Shown here piece after piece: positions 17,912-27,800 of a stretch of DNA of 58,261 nucleotides (position 1 is its first letter; each line of letters starts with the position of its first letter). Source of the DNA: Bacteroidota bacterium (GTDB taxonomy: Bacteria; Bacteroidota; Ignavibacteria; Kryptoniales; JAKASW01); assembly GCA_021811615.1 (NCBI GenBank), contig JAJZNW010000018.1, positions 1 to 58,261 on the forward strand. The letters run 5' to 3'. Below the pieces are notes generated by a model, which saw only the letters and a program-made list of their open reading frames with translations, searched no databases and had not been told where the DNA came from. A program made the translations under genes and the position numbers.

Positions 17912-18234
17912 AGAAGAGAAAAGCGAATCTGAAATGGGCGTGACGGTCACGCTTCGCGATTGACTGGGATTTGTGTTTCTCCGCTTGACTCATTCCTTCA
18001 CGTTTTGTAGTATGGTACAGAAATCGTGGCAGTCTGTCAGGGGCTGGCCAAATTCATCTTGCAGATATATAAAACGCGTGGCAGATTTCAGCGCGCTGGA
18101 GTAATTGCAACGACTCTAAATAGAGTGCTTCCCTGCATGATTTGGGCTTTGGATTGAAGGTCCGTCAGGTGTGCGCAGGGGTTGGATCAATCTGAACAAA
18201 CGAGATTCATTTAACACAACGGGCTGTGTGCGAA
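17912..18234. other. Intergenic region with palindrome and promoter before the surface-protein cluster
   Basis: A 15-bp palindrome GCGTGACGGTCACGC (17938-17952) lies just after the small hypothetical gene and may end its transcript, though no T-run follows. A strong promoter follows at 17985-18013. The transcript would carry an untranslated leader of roughly 210 bases before the lipoprotein start. I see no recognised riboswitch fold in that leader. Confidence 0.45.
17985..18013 (+). promoter_or_regulatory. Sigma-70-type promoter for the surface-protein operon
   Basis: TTGACT (17985-17990), a 17-base spacer and TAGTAT (18008-18013). It is the only good promoter I see before the run of five closely packed genes ending at 33027. 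Confidence 0.55.
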
Positions 18235-19098
18235 TTGAAGTCGTTTTTCTACTTCTTATTAATTGCGGGCGCCGTTCTCTCGCTATTTCTTGGAGGCTGC
18301 GAGAAAAAACGGCTGAATCCACTGGATCCGGAAAGCTCGGCTTTTGAGGCGCCAGGCTTGGCCTTCGTATCCGCACCTGATAATTATGCCGTCCTGACTG
18401 CCGACAGCGTCGAATTCGCCTGGACCGGCAACTCACCTGTAAACATCTATTCGTACTCCCTCACTAATGTCGTCACTGGTGACGTATACTACATTTCATC
18501 AGGATGGGTGAGCGATTCATCTGCAGTATTCTCTCACCTCGATGATGGGGCGTACAGGTTCGAAATAACGGCGAGGTACATAGGGCTGGACACAGCGACC
18601 AAATATGAGAAAAGTTTTTCGGTTCGGACCGAAAACGCTCCAGCGATGGTGTTCGTAAGAAAATATACGACCCAACCTGCCGGGGGGCTGTTCGAAATTG
18701 ACGTCTGTGGAGAGGGATTGCTACAATTTATGGCTGGAGATATCTCGTTGAGTTATGATCCGGGAGTGTTCAGCCTCGTTGGCGTGGCCGACGGGAATCT
18801 GAAAGATTCGTCGAACGTCAGTCAGTACACACTATTCGCCTATGGTGGTACAGATCCCGTTACAGCCGCGAACAAAGACGGCACTTTGAATCTGTCGACG
18901 ATGTTCCTTGCCAAATCAAGTGGGGGTAATGCGGCAGTCGGCGGGACCGGGTCGATCATCAGGCTGATCTTCAAGGCGAGATCGGTTGGAGTAAGTTCAC
19001 TGAGTTTCATTTACGCCGACCTGCGGGACGCAAACGGTGATAGCCTGGCCTTTCGGACCGCAGGACCTGCGACAGTCAACGTAACAGAGGGCAAATGA
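18226..19098 (+). CDS. Cohesin-like domain lipoprotein
   Basis: A lipoprotein of about 290 residues. The frame can start at GTG 18226 or, giving a cleaner signal peptide, at TTG 18235 (MKSFFYFLLIAG...); neither has a strong ribosome site. The lipobox LFLGGC sits about 20-25 residues in, and 'CEKKRLNPLDPES' follows. Residues about 40-135 form an Ig/fibronectin-like domain. Residues about 140-290 match the cohesin fold pattern (FEIDVCGEGL...AGDISLSYDPGVFSLVGV...GTGSIIRLIFKARSVGVSSLSF), which binds dockerin modules or acts as a beta-sandwich adhesin. Its stop overlaps the start of the caspase-like gene (ATGA), so the two are translationally coupled. Confidence 0.8.
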   Translation: MCELKSFFYFLLIAGAVLSLFLGGCEKKRLNPLDPESSAFEAPGLAFVSAPDNYAVLTADSVEFAWTGNSPVNIYSYSLTNVVTGDVYYISSGWVSDSSAVFSHLDDGAYRFEITARYIGLDTATKYEKSFSVRTENAPAMVFVRKYTTQPAGGLFEIDVCGEGLLQFMAGDISLSYDPGVFSLVGVADGNLKDSSNVSQYTLFAYGGTDPVTAANKDGTLNLSTMFLAKSSGGNAAVGGTGSIIRLIFKARSVGVSSLSFIYADLRDANGDSLAFRTAGPATVNVTEGK

Positions 19099-21821
19099 GA
19101 GGACTTATGCCTGAAAATTCCGGATGTGTCAGATTGACGGGAGCCGCGGGATATTCTCTCTTCGATGTGTCTTTGTCATTTCCGAGACGCCTCGCCGCAT
19201 ATGCTTTTCTGCTTGTCGTAATTTCTTCCTGGCTGATTGTCATATCGGATGTCAATCCGGTTTTTGCACAGGAGAGGGGGATCGGGCTGTTGCCTGCTAA
19301 TCATCCGAGGTATTCGGAGTTTTACAATCACTCCTATGCACTCGTAGTGGGGATCGACAGCTATCCGTCAGTACCGAAATTGCGGTACGCCACAAACGAT
19401 GCGAGGAGTTTTACGAGCTTGCTCGAGAGTCAGTTCGGCTTTGACGCGAAAAATGTGACGACCCTTCTCGACAGCGGTGCGACCCGGAAGAACATAATGC
19501 TCGCATTTGACAGGCTTAGGCGCAATGCGCAGAAGGACGACAGGGTCCTGGTATTCTTCGCGGGCCACGGCGAGACTATACAAATGCCGGATGGACGGCA
19601 GAAGGGATATATACTTCCTTATGATGTGGACACGCAGGATCTCATAACCACGGCGATCTCCACGGACCAGCTCAATGAAATAAGTCAGCTGATGCCTGCC
19701 AAGCATTTGTTCTACATAATGGATGCGTGTTACGGAGGGCTTATCTTCTCGAGAGCAGCCCCGCTATCCCCGTCGGCAACTGATTATCTGGAAGTTTTGT
19801 CATCACGCTCGGCCCGCAAGGCGTTAACCGCCGGCGGACAGGATCAGACCGTTCAGGACAATGGACCTGGAGGGCACAGCGTCTTCACATATTATCTCGT
19901 GACTGGTCTGCAGTCCGGGGCGGCGGACCTGAATGGAGACGGGATGATCACGAGTGCTGAGCTTGATTCGTACATAGCACCCAGAGTCACAGCAGAGACA
20001 AACCGCGCTCAGACTCCTGAGTATGGTATCCTAGGGGGAGACACTGGCGGCGATTTCGTCTTCATACCCGACAATACGGCCCCGGCCGATCTTGCGCAGG
20101 TTACTTTCGGCTCGGACCCGTCTGGAGCTACCCTTTCGATCGACGGCAAGCCCGCGGGCGCGACTCCCATCACCCTCCCGCTCTCGCCATCGAAACACCT
20201 GATAACTATTACTAAGCCCGGCTTCGTCACGAGAAGCGATTCTGTCGTTGTCGCAATGAGCGGGCTTAACAACTTCAGCTATTCCCTGAACGCCGTCCAG
20301 ATTCCGGTGACACTTGATGTAAACGTAGACAGTGCGCAAGTCTTTGTCGATGCAAAGCAGGTGGCTCAGATTCCCGGGCAGACGGGAAGGATTATGATTC
20401 CCGTCGGTACGCATACTATAGAATTGCGAAAAGATAAATATGCGAGCGCGAGCTCGACGATCGATTTCATCGAAGGGGGAAAGTATAATCTTCCTTTCGT
20501 GCTTGACCGCGCATTCACGACGCTTGCAGTGAATGTGGATCCCGACAGTGCCGCGATTTATATAGACGGTTCGTTGAGGCTCCTCAGTTCGGGATCCGTA
20601 GATGTGAAGATAGGGGCACACGAGATCACAGTCGAGAAAGAAGGCTATGAAACCTATGAGAGACAGCTGATCGCAGAGGGAAGTAAAGGATCTGTCCGAA
20701 TCGACCTCGCGCCGATTGTCGAGCGGCTCAGGTTATCGACCAACCCCTCCGGTGCGGTCATAACGGTCGATGAAATGCCGAATGCGCTTACTCCCGCGAC
20801 TCTTGAGCTTGGGTACGGTCGGCATGAGATTAAGATCGAGAAACCGCATTATAAACCCGTGGCCATGAACGAGAACGTCGCGACCAGTATGTCGACCAGC
20901 AAGAGCGTGGATCTCGTCTTGTCAACTCAGGGCGTTGCCGGCGAGATAATCAGGATGAGGTCTTCTTCGATCACGTCCCTGCGTTGGTCTAACGTAACTT
21001 TGACTGCTCTTTCGGGAATCGCTGCCATCGTGCTGGCGTCGCGCGCCTCGGCGATGTACCAGAGCTACATGAACGCAAAAGAGCTTTACGAAATTAACGG
21101 TACCTGGGACCGTTACCGGTTCTATTCGACCGCGAGGAATTTTGCCATTGGTGCGACTGCTCTTTTCGGGTTGGCGACGGTATATTCGATTTTCAGAGGT
21201 GTCGACCGCAGCGCCGCATACCGGGAGGCTTCCGATCTCGACGCACACGGGGTGACTTTCAGCAGTTTCGATGGAGTCGACGACTATTTCAATTCCATCG
21301 GTCCCGTGATAGCCGATCTATCGACAGGTTTGGGGAGGACTCCACTCCCGGGGGGGATGCTGAGCATGGATTTGCAGCCGTTCGGGTTGACGATGAACCT
21401 GCCGCTGGGCGGAGGGACGTCGCTTAGAATCGGAGGGGCCTACTACCAGGTGATTCCTGAAGTCGACAAGACAGCACAGGGACTTCGTGTCGGTGACCCC
21501 ATCACTTACAGAGCCGACCTGGCAGGTATGAACTTCGGTCTGGGAATAACGATAGCTAAGGTCAGGCTTTCGGGGGATTATATTTTCCTTTTCGATCCAA
21601 AGCAGCAGCCGCTTAATCCGCTCATGCCGTCGTCGTTAATCGATGTTTCAGTGGAAGGGGAAATAATTCCGTCCATCTACGCGGGGTTGAGCGTGACCGC
21701 GTTTCAAAGCAAGAGGCTGTGGGGAATAGAGTACGAACCGTACACGGATTCTCCCATTTACTATATATCTCCGTCCGGGGTGCTCGTGTACCCGAATTTG
21801 GTGATGGGAATAGAATTATGA
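19095..21821 (+). CDS. Caspase-fold (peptidase C14) protein with PEGA repeats
   Basis: A 908-residue secreted or membrane-tethered protein. A hydrophobic signal segment (about 30-55) precedes a caspase/metacaspase p20-like domain at about 78-310 (YALVVGIDSYPSVPKLRYATNDA). The catalytic dyad is His158 (FFAGHGE) and Cys212 (MDACYGG). Four PEGA-type beta modules follow between about 335 and 615 (for example 'GATLSIDGKPAGATPITL' and 'AVITVDEMPNALTPATLEL'). Two membrane-type helices lie at about 635-655 and 680-700, and the C-terminal ~180 residues look like an outer-membrane or surface beta domain. Family members cleave after Arg/Lys or are orthocaspase-like; the substrate here is unknown. It overlaps the preceding lipoprotein gene by 4 bases and sits 4 bases before the giant T9SS protein gene. 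Confidence 0.88.
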   Translation: MRGLMPENSGCVRLTGAAGYSLFDVSLSFPRRLAAYAFLLVVISSWLIVISDVNPVFAQERGIGLLPANHPRYSEFYNHSYALVVGIDSYPSVPKLRYATNDARSFTSLLESQFGFDAKNVTTLLDSGATRKNIMLAFDRLRRNAQKDDRVLVFFAGHGETIQMPDGRQKGYILPYDVDTQDLITTAISTDQLNEISQLMPAKHLFYIMDACYGGLIFSRAAPLSPSATDYLEVLSSRSARKALTAGGQDQTVQDNGPGGHSVFTYYLVTGLQSGAADLNGDGMITSAELDSYIAPRVTAETNRAQTPEYGILGGDTGGDFVFIPDNTAPADLAQVTFGSDPSGATLSIDGKPAGATPITLPLSPSKHLITITKPGFVTRSDSVVVAMSGLNNFSYSLNAVQIPVTLDVNVDSAQVFVDAKQVAQIPGQTGRIMIPVGTHTIELRKDKYASASSTIDFIEGGKYNLPFVLDRAFTTLAVNVDPDSAAIYIDGSLRLLSSGSVDVKIGAHEITVEKEGYETYERQLIAEGSKGSVRIDLAPIVERLRLSTNPSGAVITVDEMPNALTPATLELGYGRHEIKIEKPHYKPVAMNENVATSMSTSKSVDLVLSTQGVAGEIIRMRSSSITSLRWSNVTLTALSGIAAIVLASRASAMYQSYMNAKELYEINGTWDRYRFYSTARNFAIGATALFGLATVYSIFRGVDRSAAYREASDLDAHGVTFSSFDGVDDYFNSIGPVIADLSTGLGRTPLPGGMLSMDLQPFGLTMNLPLGGGTSLRIGGAYYQVIPEVDKTAQGLRVGDPITYRADLAGMNFGLGITIAKVRLSGDYIFLFDPKQQPLNPLMPSSLIDVSVEGEIIPSIYAGLSVTAFQSKRLWGIEYEPYTDSPIYYISPSGVLVYPNLVMGIEL

Positions 21822-21825
21822 CCCG

Positions 21826-24800
21826 GTGACGGCAGATATCCGGAATTCGATCATCATGGTGCAGGACATGATCAATACATTTGAATTAATGAAATCCCGC
21901 CGCGCGCCGGGCAACCGTCGGCGGCTAGCGACCCTTCTCTTGTTCGGTCTCTCTTTCCTATGGGCCCAGGTTTTGACCGCTCAAACTGCTTTGCCCGACC
22001 TCGTGCCCACTTCTGTTAGTTTGAGTCAAAACTCTGTTTCTCCAGGATTTTATATATCTGTGAGTGTTACGATCGCGAATCAGGGCACAGCTACGGCGGG
22101 AGCGACAACTACGACCCTTCGCCTGAACACTTCTGCGACTACGACGAGCGCCACCGATACCAGGCTTACCGACATTCCGACTCCCTCGATCAATGCCGGC
22201 GGAAGTACGACAGTGACTGCGTCCGTACTAATGCCGTCTGGTACCGCCATAGGTGCCTATTATATCTGGGCTGTTGCCGATAACTACAGCGCGATAACGC
22301 AGAGCAACGTATCCAACGACTACGGACACTCGGCGGTAATGTCGGTTGTTCCCCCGCCGTCGCCGCCCACGCTGCTATCGCCTTCAAATGGTACCACGGG
22401 TGTCTCCACAACACCTTCGTTCTCATGGTCGACATCCAGTGGCGCAAGCCTATATGTGCTCGTAGTCGCGACGGACGCGAGCTTCAGCAATATCATTCTA
22501 ACGCAATCCACCGGATCGTCGACATCGTACAGTGGAGTATCGCTTGCCAGCAACACCACTTACTACTGGAGAGTGACGGCTTCGAATTCTAATGGGGCGA
22601 GTACCACATCAGTTTCGAGTTTCACGACCGCACAGGCGACCCCGCCGGTGCCCGTTCTCTCTTGGCCATCTAACGGATCGTCCGGGCAGGCGGTTGGCTT
22701 CACTTTCAGCTGGTCGGGATCCAGCGGTGCGACCTCGTATGGCCTGCAAGTATCGACGGATCCGAGCTTCGGAAGCTACGTCCTGAATACATCCGGCATA
22801 CCCACGAATGCTTACACAATCTCCGGATTAACGTACAGCTCGACGTATTACTGGAGGGTCAACGCATCCAACAGCGGCGGCACGAGTTCCTGGTCGGGCG
22901 CGTGGAATTTCACTACCGTTCCCCCTACGCCGGCACCTCCGACGTTGTCGTCACCGTCCGCCGGGACAACCAACGTCTCTGTTTCGCCTACTCTCAGCTG
23001 GATTGCACCCTCGGGTACTGTTGCATGGTACTGGCTCGAAGTTTCCACCGACCCCGGCTTCACCAGCTCGTTCGTTGTCAATTACGAGGGAGTGTATTCC
23101 ACGAATTACGCACTTGGCGGGCTTTCGAACTCCACTACATACTACTGGCGGGTGGCCGCTTCGAACGGGTATGGAGGGGGGATAGGTGCCTGGTCAACTA
23201 CCGGCTACTTCACGACTATTCCAGGTGCGCCGACTGCATCCACAAGTGCCGCCACCAATATCACATCTTCGGCTGCATCCCTGAACGGCGTAGTGAATCC
23301 CAATGGTGCGAGCACCTCATACTATTTTCAATATGGGACTACCACCAGTTACGGAAATGTGTCATCCACAGGCAGCGCCGGATCGGCCAGCGCGGGGTTA
23401 TCGGTGAGTGCGACGGTGACGGGACTCGCTGCGGCCACTACGTACCACTCCCGCATTGTTGCGACAAGCATTGGAGGGACAGCCTATGGAGGTGATATGA
23501 CTTTCTCAACTCTCTCCGGTCCCCCCGCCGCGCCACAGAGCCTCGCCGCAATTGCCGGGAGCGGAGAAGCGATTCTGACGTGGCACAAGAATTCGGAAGC
23601 CGATTTGCTGCGGTACAGAATCTACTATAGCACGATATCCGGCGCCGAAATGTTGTTGGATTCCACCCTCTCAGGGGCAAACGATACAACATCGGTGATT
23701 TCAAATCTTGTAAACGGAAAGACCTACTATTTCAAGGTTACTGCGGTTAACAGCAGCGCTCTTGAGAGCCAGTTCAGCAACGAAGTCTCGGTCCAACCCT
23801 CGCGCCTGAATTCCCTGGGAGAGTATAATCCTGACAGCAGCACAGTACTCCTTCTGCACATGGATGAGACATCCGGAAATTTCGTGGGTGATGCGAGCGG
23901 CAGCAACAGGAACGGCATATCTTACGGGGATGGCATAGCGTCTGGAAAGTTTGGTCAGGCCCGATCCATCTCTGTCTCCGCTTCCGATTCAGGAATAGTC
24001 ATCGACAGTCCGCTCGGTGTGTCCGAGGGAGCGCCAGTAACCCTGGAGGCGTGGGTAAAGATCAGTCAATACGGTAATGCTGCTACCTTTCTTGTATCTA
24101 ACAGCGACTACCAGCTCAACCTGGGATCGTTTGGAAGTTCAGGTTATCTCCAGATGTTTAGAAAATCCGGTAGTTCGTGGGTGTTCGCTCAGTCAACTGT
24201 ACCAGTACCTCTCAACTTGTGGACTCACGTCGCCGGCGAGTGGGACGGAAGTTCCTTTTCCCTATGGATCAACGGTCAGAATGTCCCGTTCAATATCACC
24301 ACGAACGCGTACTCGTACACAGGGGGGAGCAGAATTGCCAGCTCATTTGGAAACACGGTCACCCCAACCAGCACATCTATCGAGGATGAAGTCAGGATAT
24401 CCGCCCGCGCTCGTCTCCCGCAGGAGTTTAATCTTCAGCTAACGCCGTTGGATCTCGCCGCAAATTGTGACGGCAATAAGGTGACAATCACATGGCAGAA
24501 TGGCGGCGGTGCTGCTCCCCTTCTTGGGTACAGAGTCTACAGGGGGACCGACTCGACGAATGTGTCGCTCATAGACTCGACGACCAACACAGCCGTCTCG
24601 GATGAACTCCCAGGGAGCGGGAAATTTTATTACAGGATTTCCGCTGTGGATTCAAGCGGCTTCGAAAGCGGGAAGAGCTACGCCGCGAGTGTCGTAAGTT
24701 TTCCTGATGTGCTTCCTAGCGCAAGCTGGAGCCGGAAGATCAGCGGTACGAACAGCAACTTAAGGGGCATCGCATTCATAGACTCCAACAGAGGAGTTGC

Positions 24801-27800
24801 GGTAGGTGAGGGAGGGGCCATTGTCAGGACTACGAATGGAGGGACAGTCTGGACACAAGTGACTGGAGTGACCACTTCAAACCTGTCAGCCGTAACCGAC
24901 GTAGCCGATACTTTCTGGGCCTGCGGCGACGGAGGGACTCTGATCAAAAGCACTGATGGTGGTGCAAGCTGGGTACCGGCCACTTCCGGGGTGACCGTCA
25001 GCCTGAATGACATTTCGTTCGTGGACAACGATACGGGGTGGGTGGCTCAGGGTGACGGCGACGGCTGGCTCAAGACTACCGATGGCGGAAGGAACTGGTC
25101 GTTTAGCAGTACAGGAGCGGGCTGGTGGATGAAGAGATTGAGAAGTGCGGATGGAAGGAATCTTATTTTTACGGGAGACGGACCGACCGTTTTGAGATCG
25201 ACAAATGGCGGCAGGTCCTGGAACAATATGCCGACTTCGCTAGGTGGAAACCCGTCAGTAACGGGGTTGTTCCTGGTCGACTCCCGAGATGCCTGGGCAA
25301 CCGGCGGGAACTACGGCTCCGGTAACGGCTTCATAATCAGGAGTGACGATTCCGGATCGACCTGGCAGCAAGTCGTTTCGTCCGCTGCAAACCATTACTC
25401 CAACGTGGCCTTCGTCTCTCCGAAGGTCGGTTATGTCATTGGATGGGGCGGAACGCTCTTGGAGACCGGTGATAGCGGCATCTCCTGGGCCACAAGCAAT
25501 TCGACCACACATAATAATCTATCAGGAATTGCCGCTGTCGGTCCAAACGTATGGATCGTCGGGGACAGTGGGACTATCCTGGAGTCAAGTCAGCGTCCGA
25601 CGGCCCCGAGGAATCTTGCGGCCGTTGCCGGGAACGGCCTGGTGACTCTAACATGGAACAAAAATACTGAGCCGGATATTCTCAGATACCGTTTATACCG
25701 CGGGACGATATCGGGCGGTGAAACTCTTGTGGACTCCACAACCACCGGGATTTATGACACAAGCCGTGTCGAGAGTGGATTAATCAACGGAACCACATAT
25801 TACTTCTACGTCACGGCAGTCGATAGCGCGGGGCTTGAAAGCGTCCATAGCAACGAAGTTTCTGCTATTCCTCCCGGGTTGCCGGTCGCTCCAGTACTTG
25901 TTTATCCTGGTCAGGGCCTGACGGCTGTCAACACGCCCGCGGTTCTTAGGTGGCATCCTGCTCCGGGAGCAGTCAGTTATGAAGTAGAAGTCTCGTCCGA
26001 TTCGTCGTTCAATAGTATCGCATACGACTTCCAATCCCTGACCGATACCTCCGTCGTTATTCAAACCCTGAAGGAATTTTCCGATTACTATTGGAGGACA
26101 ATGTCGTCCAATTCTTCAGGCTCAAGTGAGTGGTCTCCAACCTGGAAATTTACTTCCGGAGTTCCATCGAAAACGAACGTTGCACTGGCCTCGAGAGGCG
26201 CCGTTGCGAGTGCGATAAGCGAGGGAACATATAACGGAGTAACTCAATACGCTTCGCACGCCATTGACGGTGACAGCACGACCATTTGGGCAGATGAGTG
26301 GAGTATGCCGGCGTGGCTCCTTGTGAAATTCGATTCTACCTACACGATAAGTACGTTAGGATTTTGGATCACTGACGACAGCCAGCATGTCTCCCTGAGT
26401 CTCTCACCTGACAGTATTAGCTGGACAACGGTGGTAAGTCCAAGGTGGTCGCAAAACAAGGAAGGAAGTACGACTCCGGTACATGAACTTTTCCAGATAT
26501 CCGATACAAAAGCGAAGTATATCAGGATGAATTTCGACTCTACTTTTGCACCGTCGGGTCATATATTCCAGGCGATCCTCAGCGAACTTGAGGCGTATTC
26601 GACACAGCCTGCCGTTGCTTCTCTTCCCAGGCCGATACTTGTTTCACCAGCAAACGGCTCCAACGGAGTGGCAGGCAGTATGATCCTTACCTGGAGGGAT
26701 GACTCCGGCGCAACGAGCTACCGAATCCAGCTGGCATATGATTCCACAATAACGACTATTCTTCTTGACACGAGTATCGTCGCGGGTACCTCGGTTTCGA
26801 TCCAACACTTGCTCAATCTGAAACAGTATTACTGGCGTGTGAGTGCAACCGGTCCGACGGGAACCAGCCAGTGGTCGGATGTCTGGAGTTTTGCCACAGG
26901 CCTGACTCCTCCGATTGTCTCTGTGACAGAAGTGCATTCCACATCGGTGACTCTTTCGTGGCCGAGTGTAGGCGGTGCGTCAAAGTACTATATCTATTTC
27001 GGACTGGACAGCAGTAAGGTTTCTAAAATCGACTCGACGAACGGCACATCATACACAATGATCGCACTTTCGGGAGGCACCCCGTACTTGTTTGCAGTAT
27101 CCTCTGCCGCCGGCCCGGGCGTCGAAAGTGAAACAAGTATGCCCATAAGAGTGACAACGAGACTTTCTCCACCGGAGGTAAGAGTTACGCCCGCGAAAGG
27201 TCCTTCTATGAACATTTCATGGTATGCCGTCCCCGGTGCGGTATCCTATTCAGTCTTTCGAAGCGTCGACGGGAAAATGTATTCAGGCATCGCGTCCGCC
27301 ACCGGCGCCGCGTTCTCCGATTTGTCGGTAAAGTCCGCAAAAAGATACTGGTACTTCGTGCTTGCGGTCGGCCCCGGCGGGGAAGCGGGCGATACCAGCA
27401 ACACGGTCGACACATTATCTTATCCCTCGACACCCGGTTACCTGACGGCTTCTGAAATCACGGATTGGCAGGTCAGTCTCTCCTGGGCGGCGGATTCGGG
27501 AATCATTTCCGGCTACCGGATATACCGGAGTTCCGACAGCACTAACTACACCATCATCGGTTCCACGATAAAACCGAGTTTCTCTGATACCGGACTTGTA
27601 GCCTTGACATCCTATCTGTATAAGGTAAGTGCAATAAATACGGACAGCATGGAAAGCGACGGCTCGACTCCTTTCGCCGTGACGACACCTCGGGCGGCAC
27701 CGAGAATCGTAAGCTTTTTCAAATCCACAAGTGCAGCACGGGATTCGATCGTTTTCGCAGATAGCTGCTACGTCCCTCCGGGCGACACGGCAAAGTTCCG

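Noticed and set aside
17486..17950. - strand frame (154 codons) opposite the 102-residue gene
   Set aside because: The + strand product has a family-like pattern and protein-like composition; the opposite one does not.
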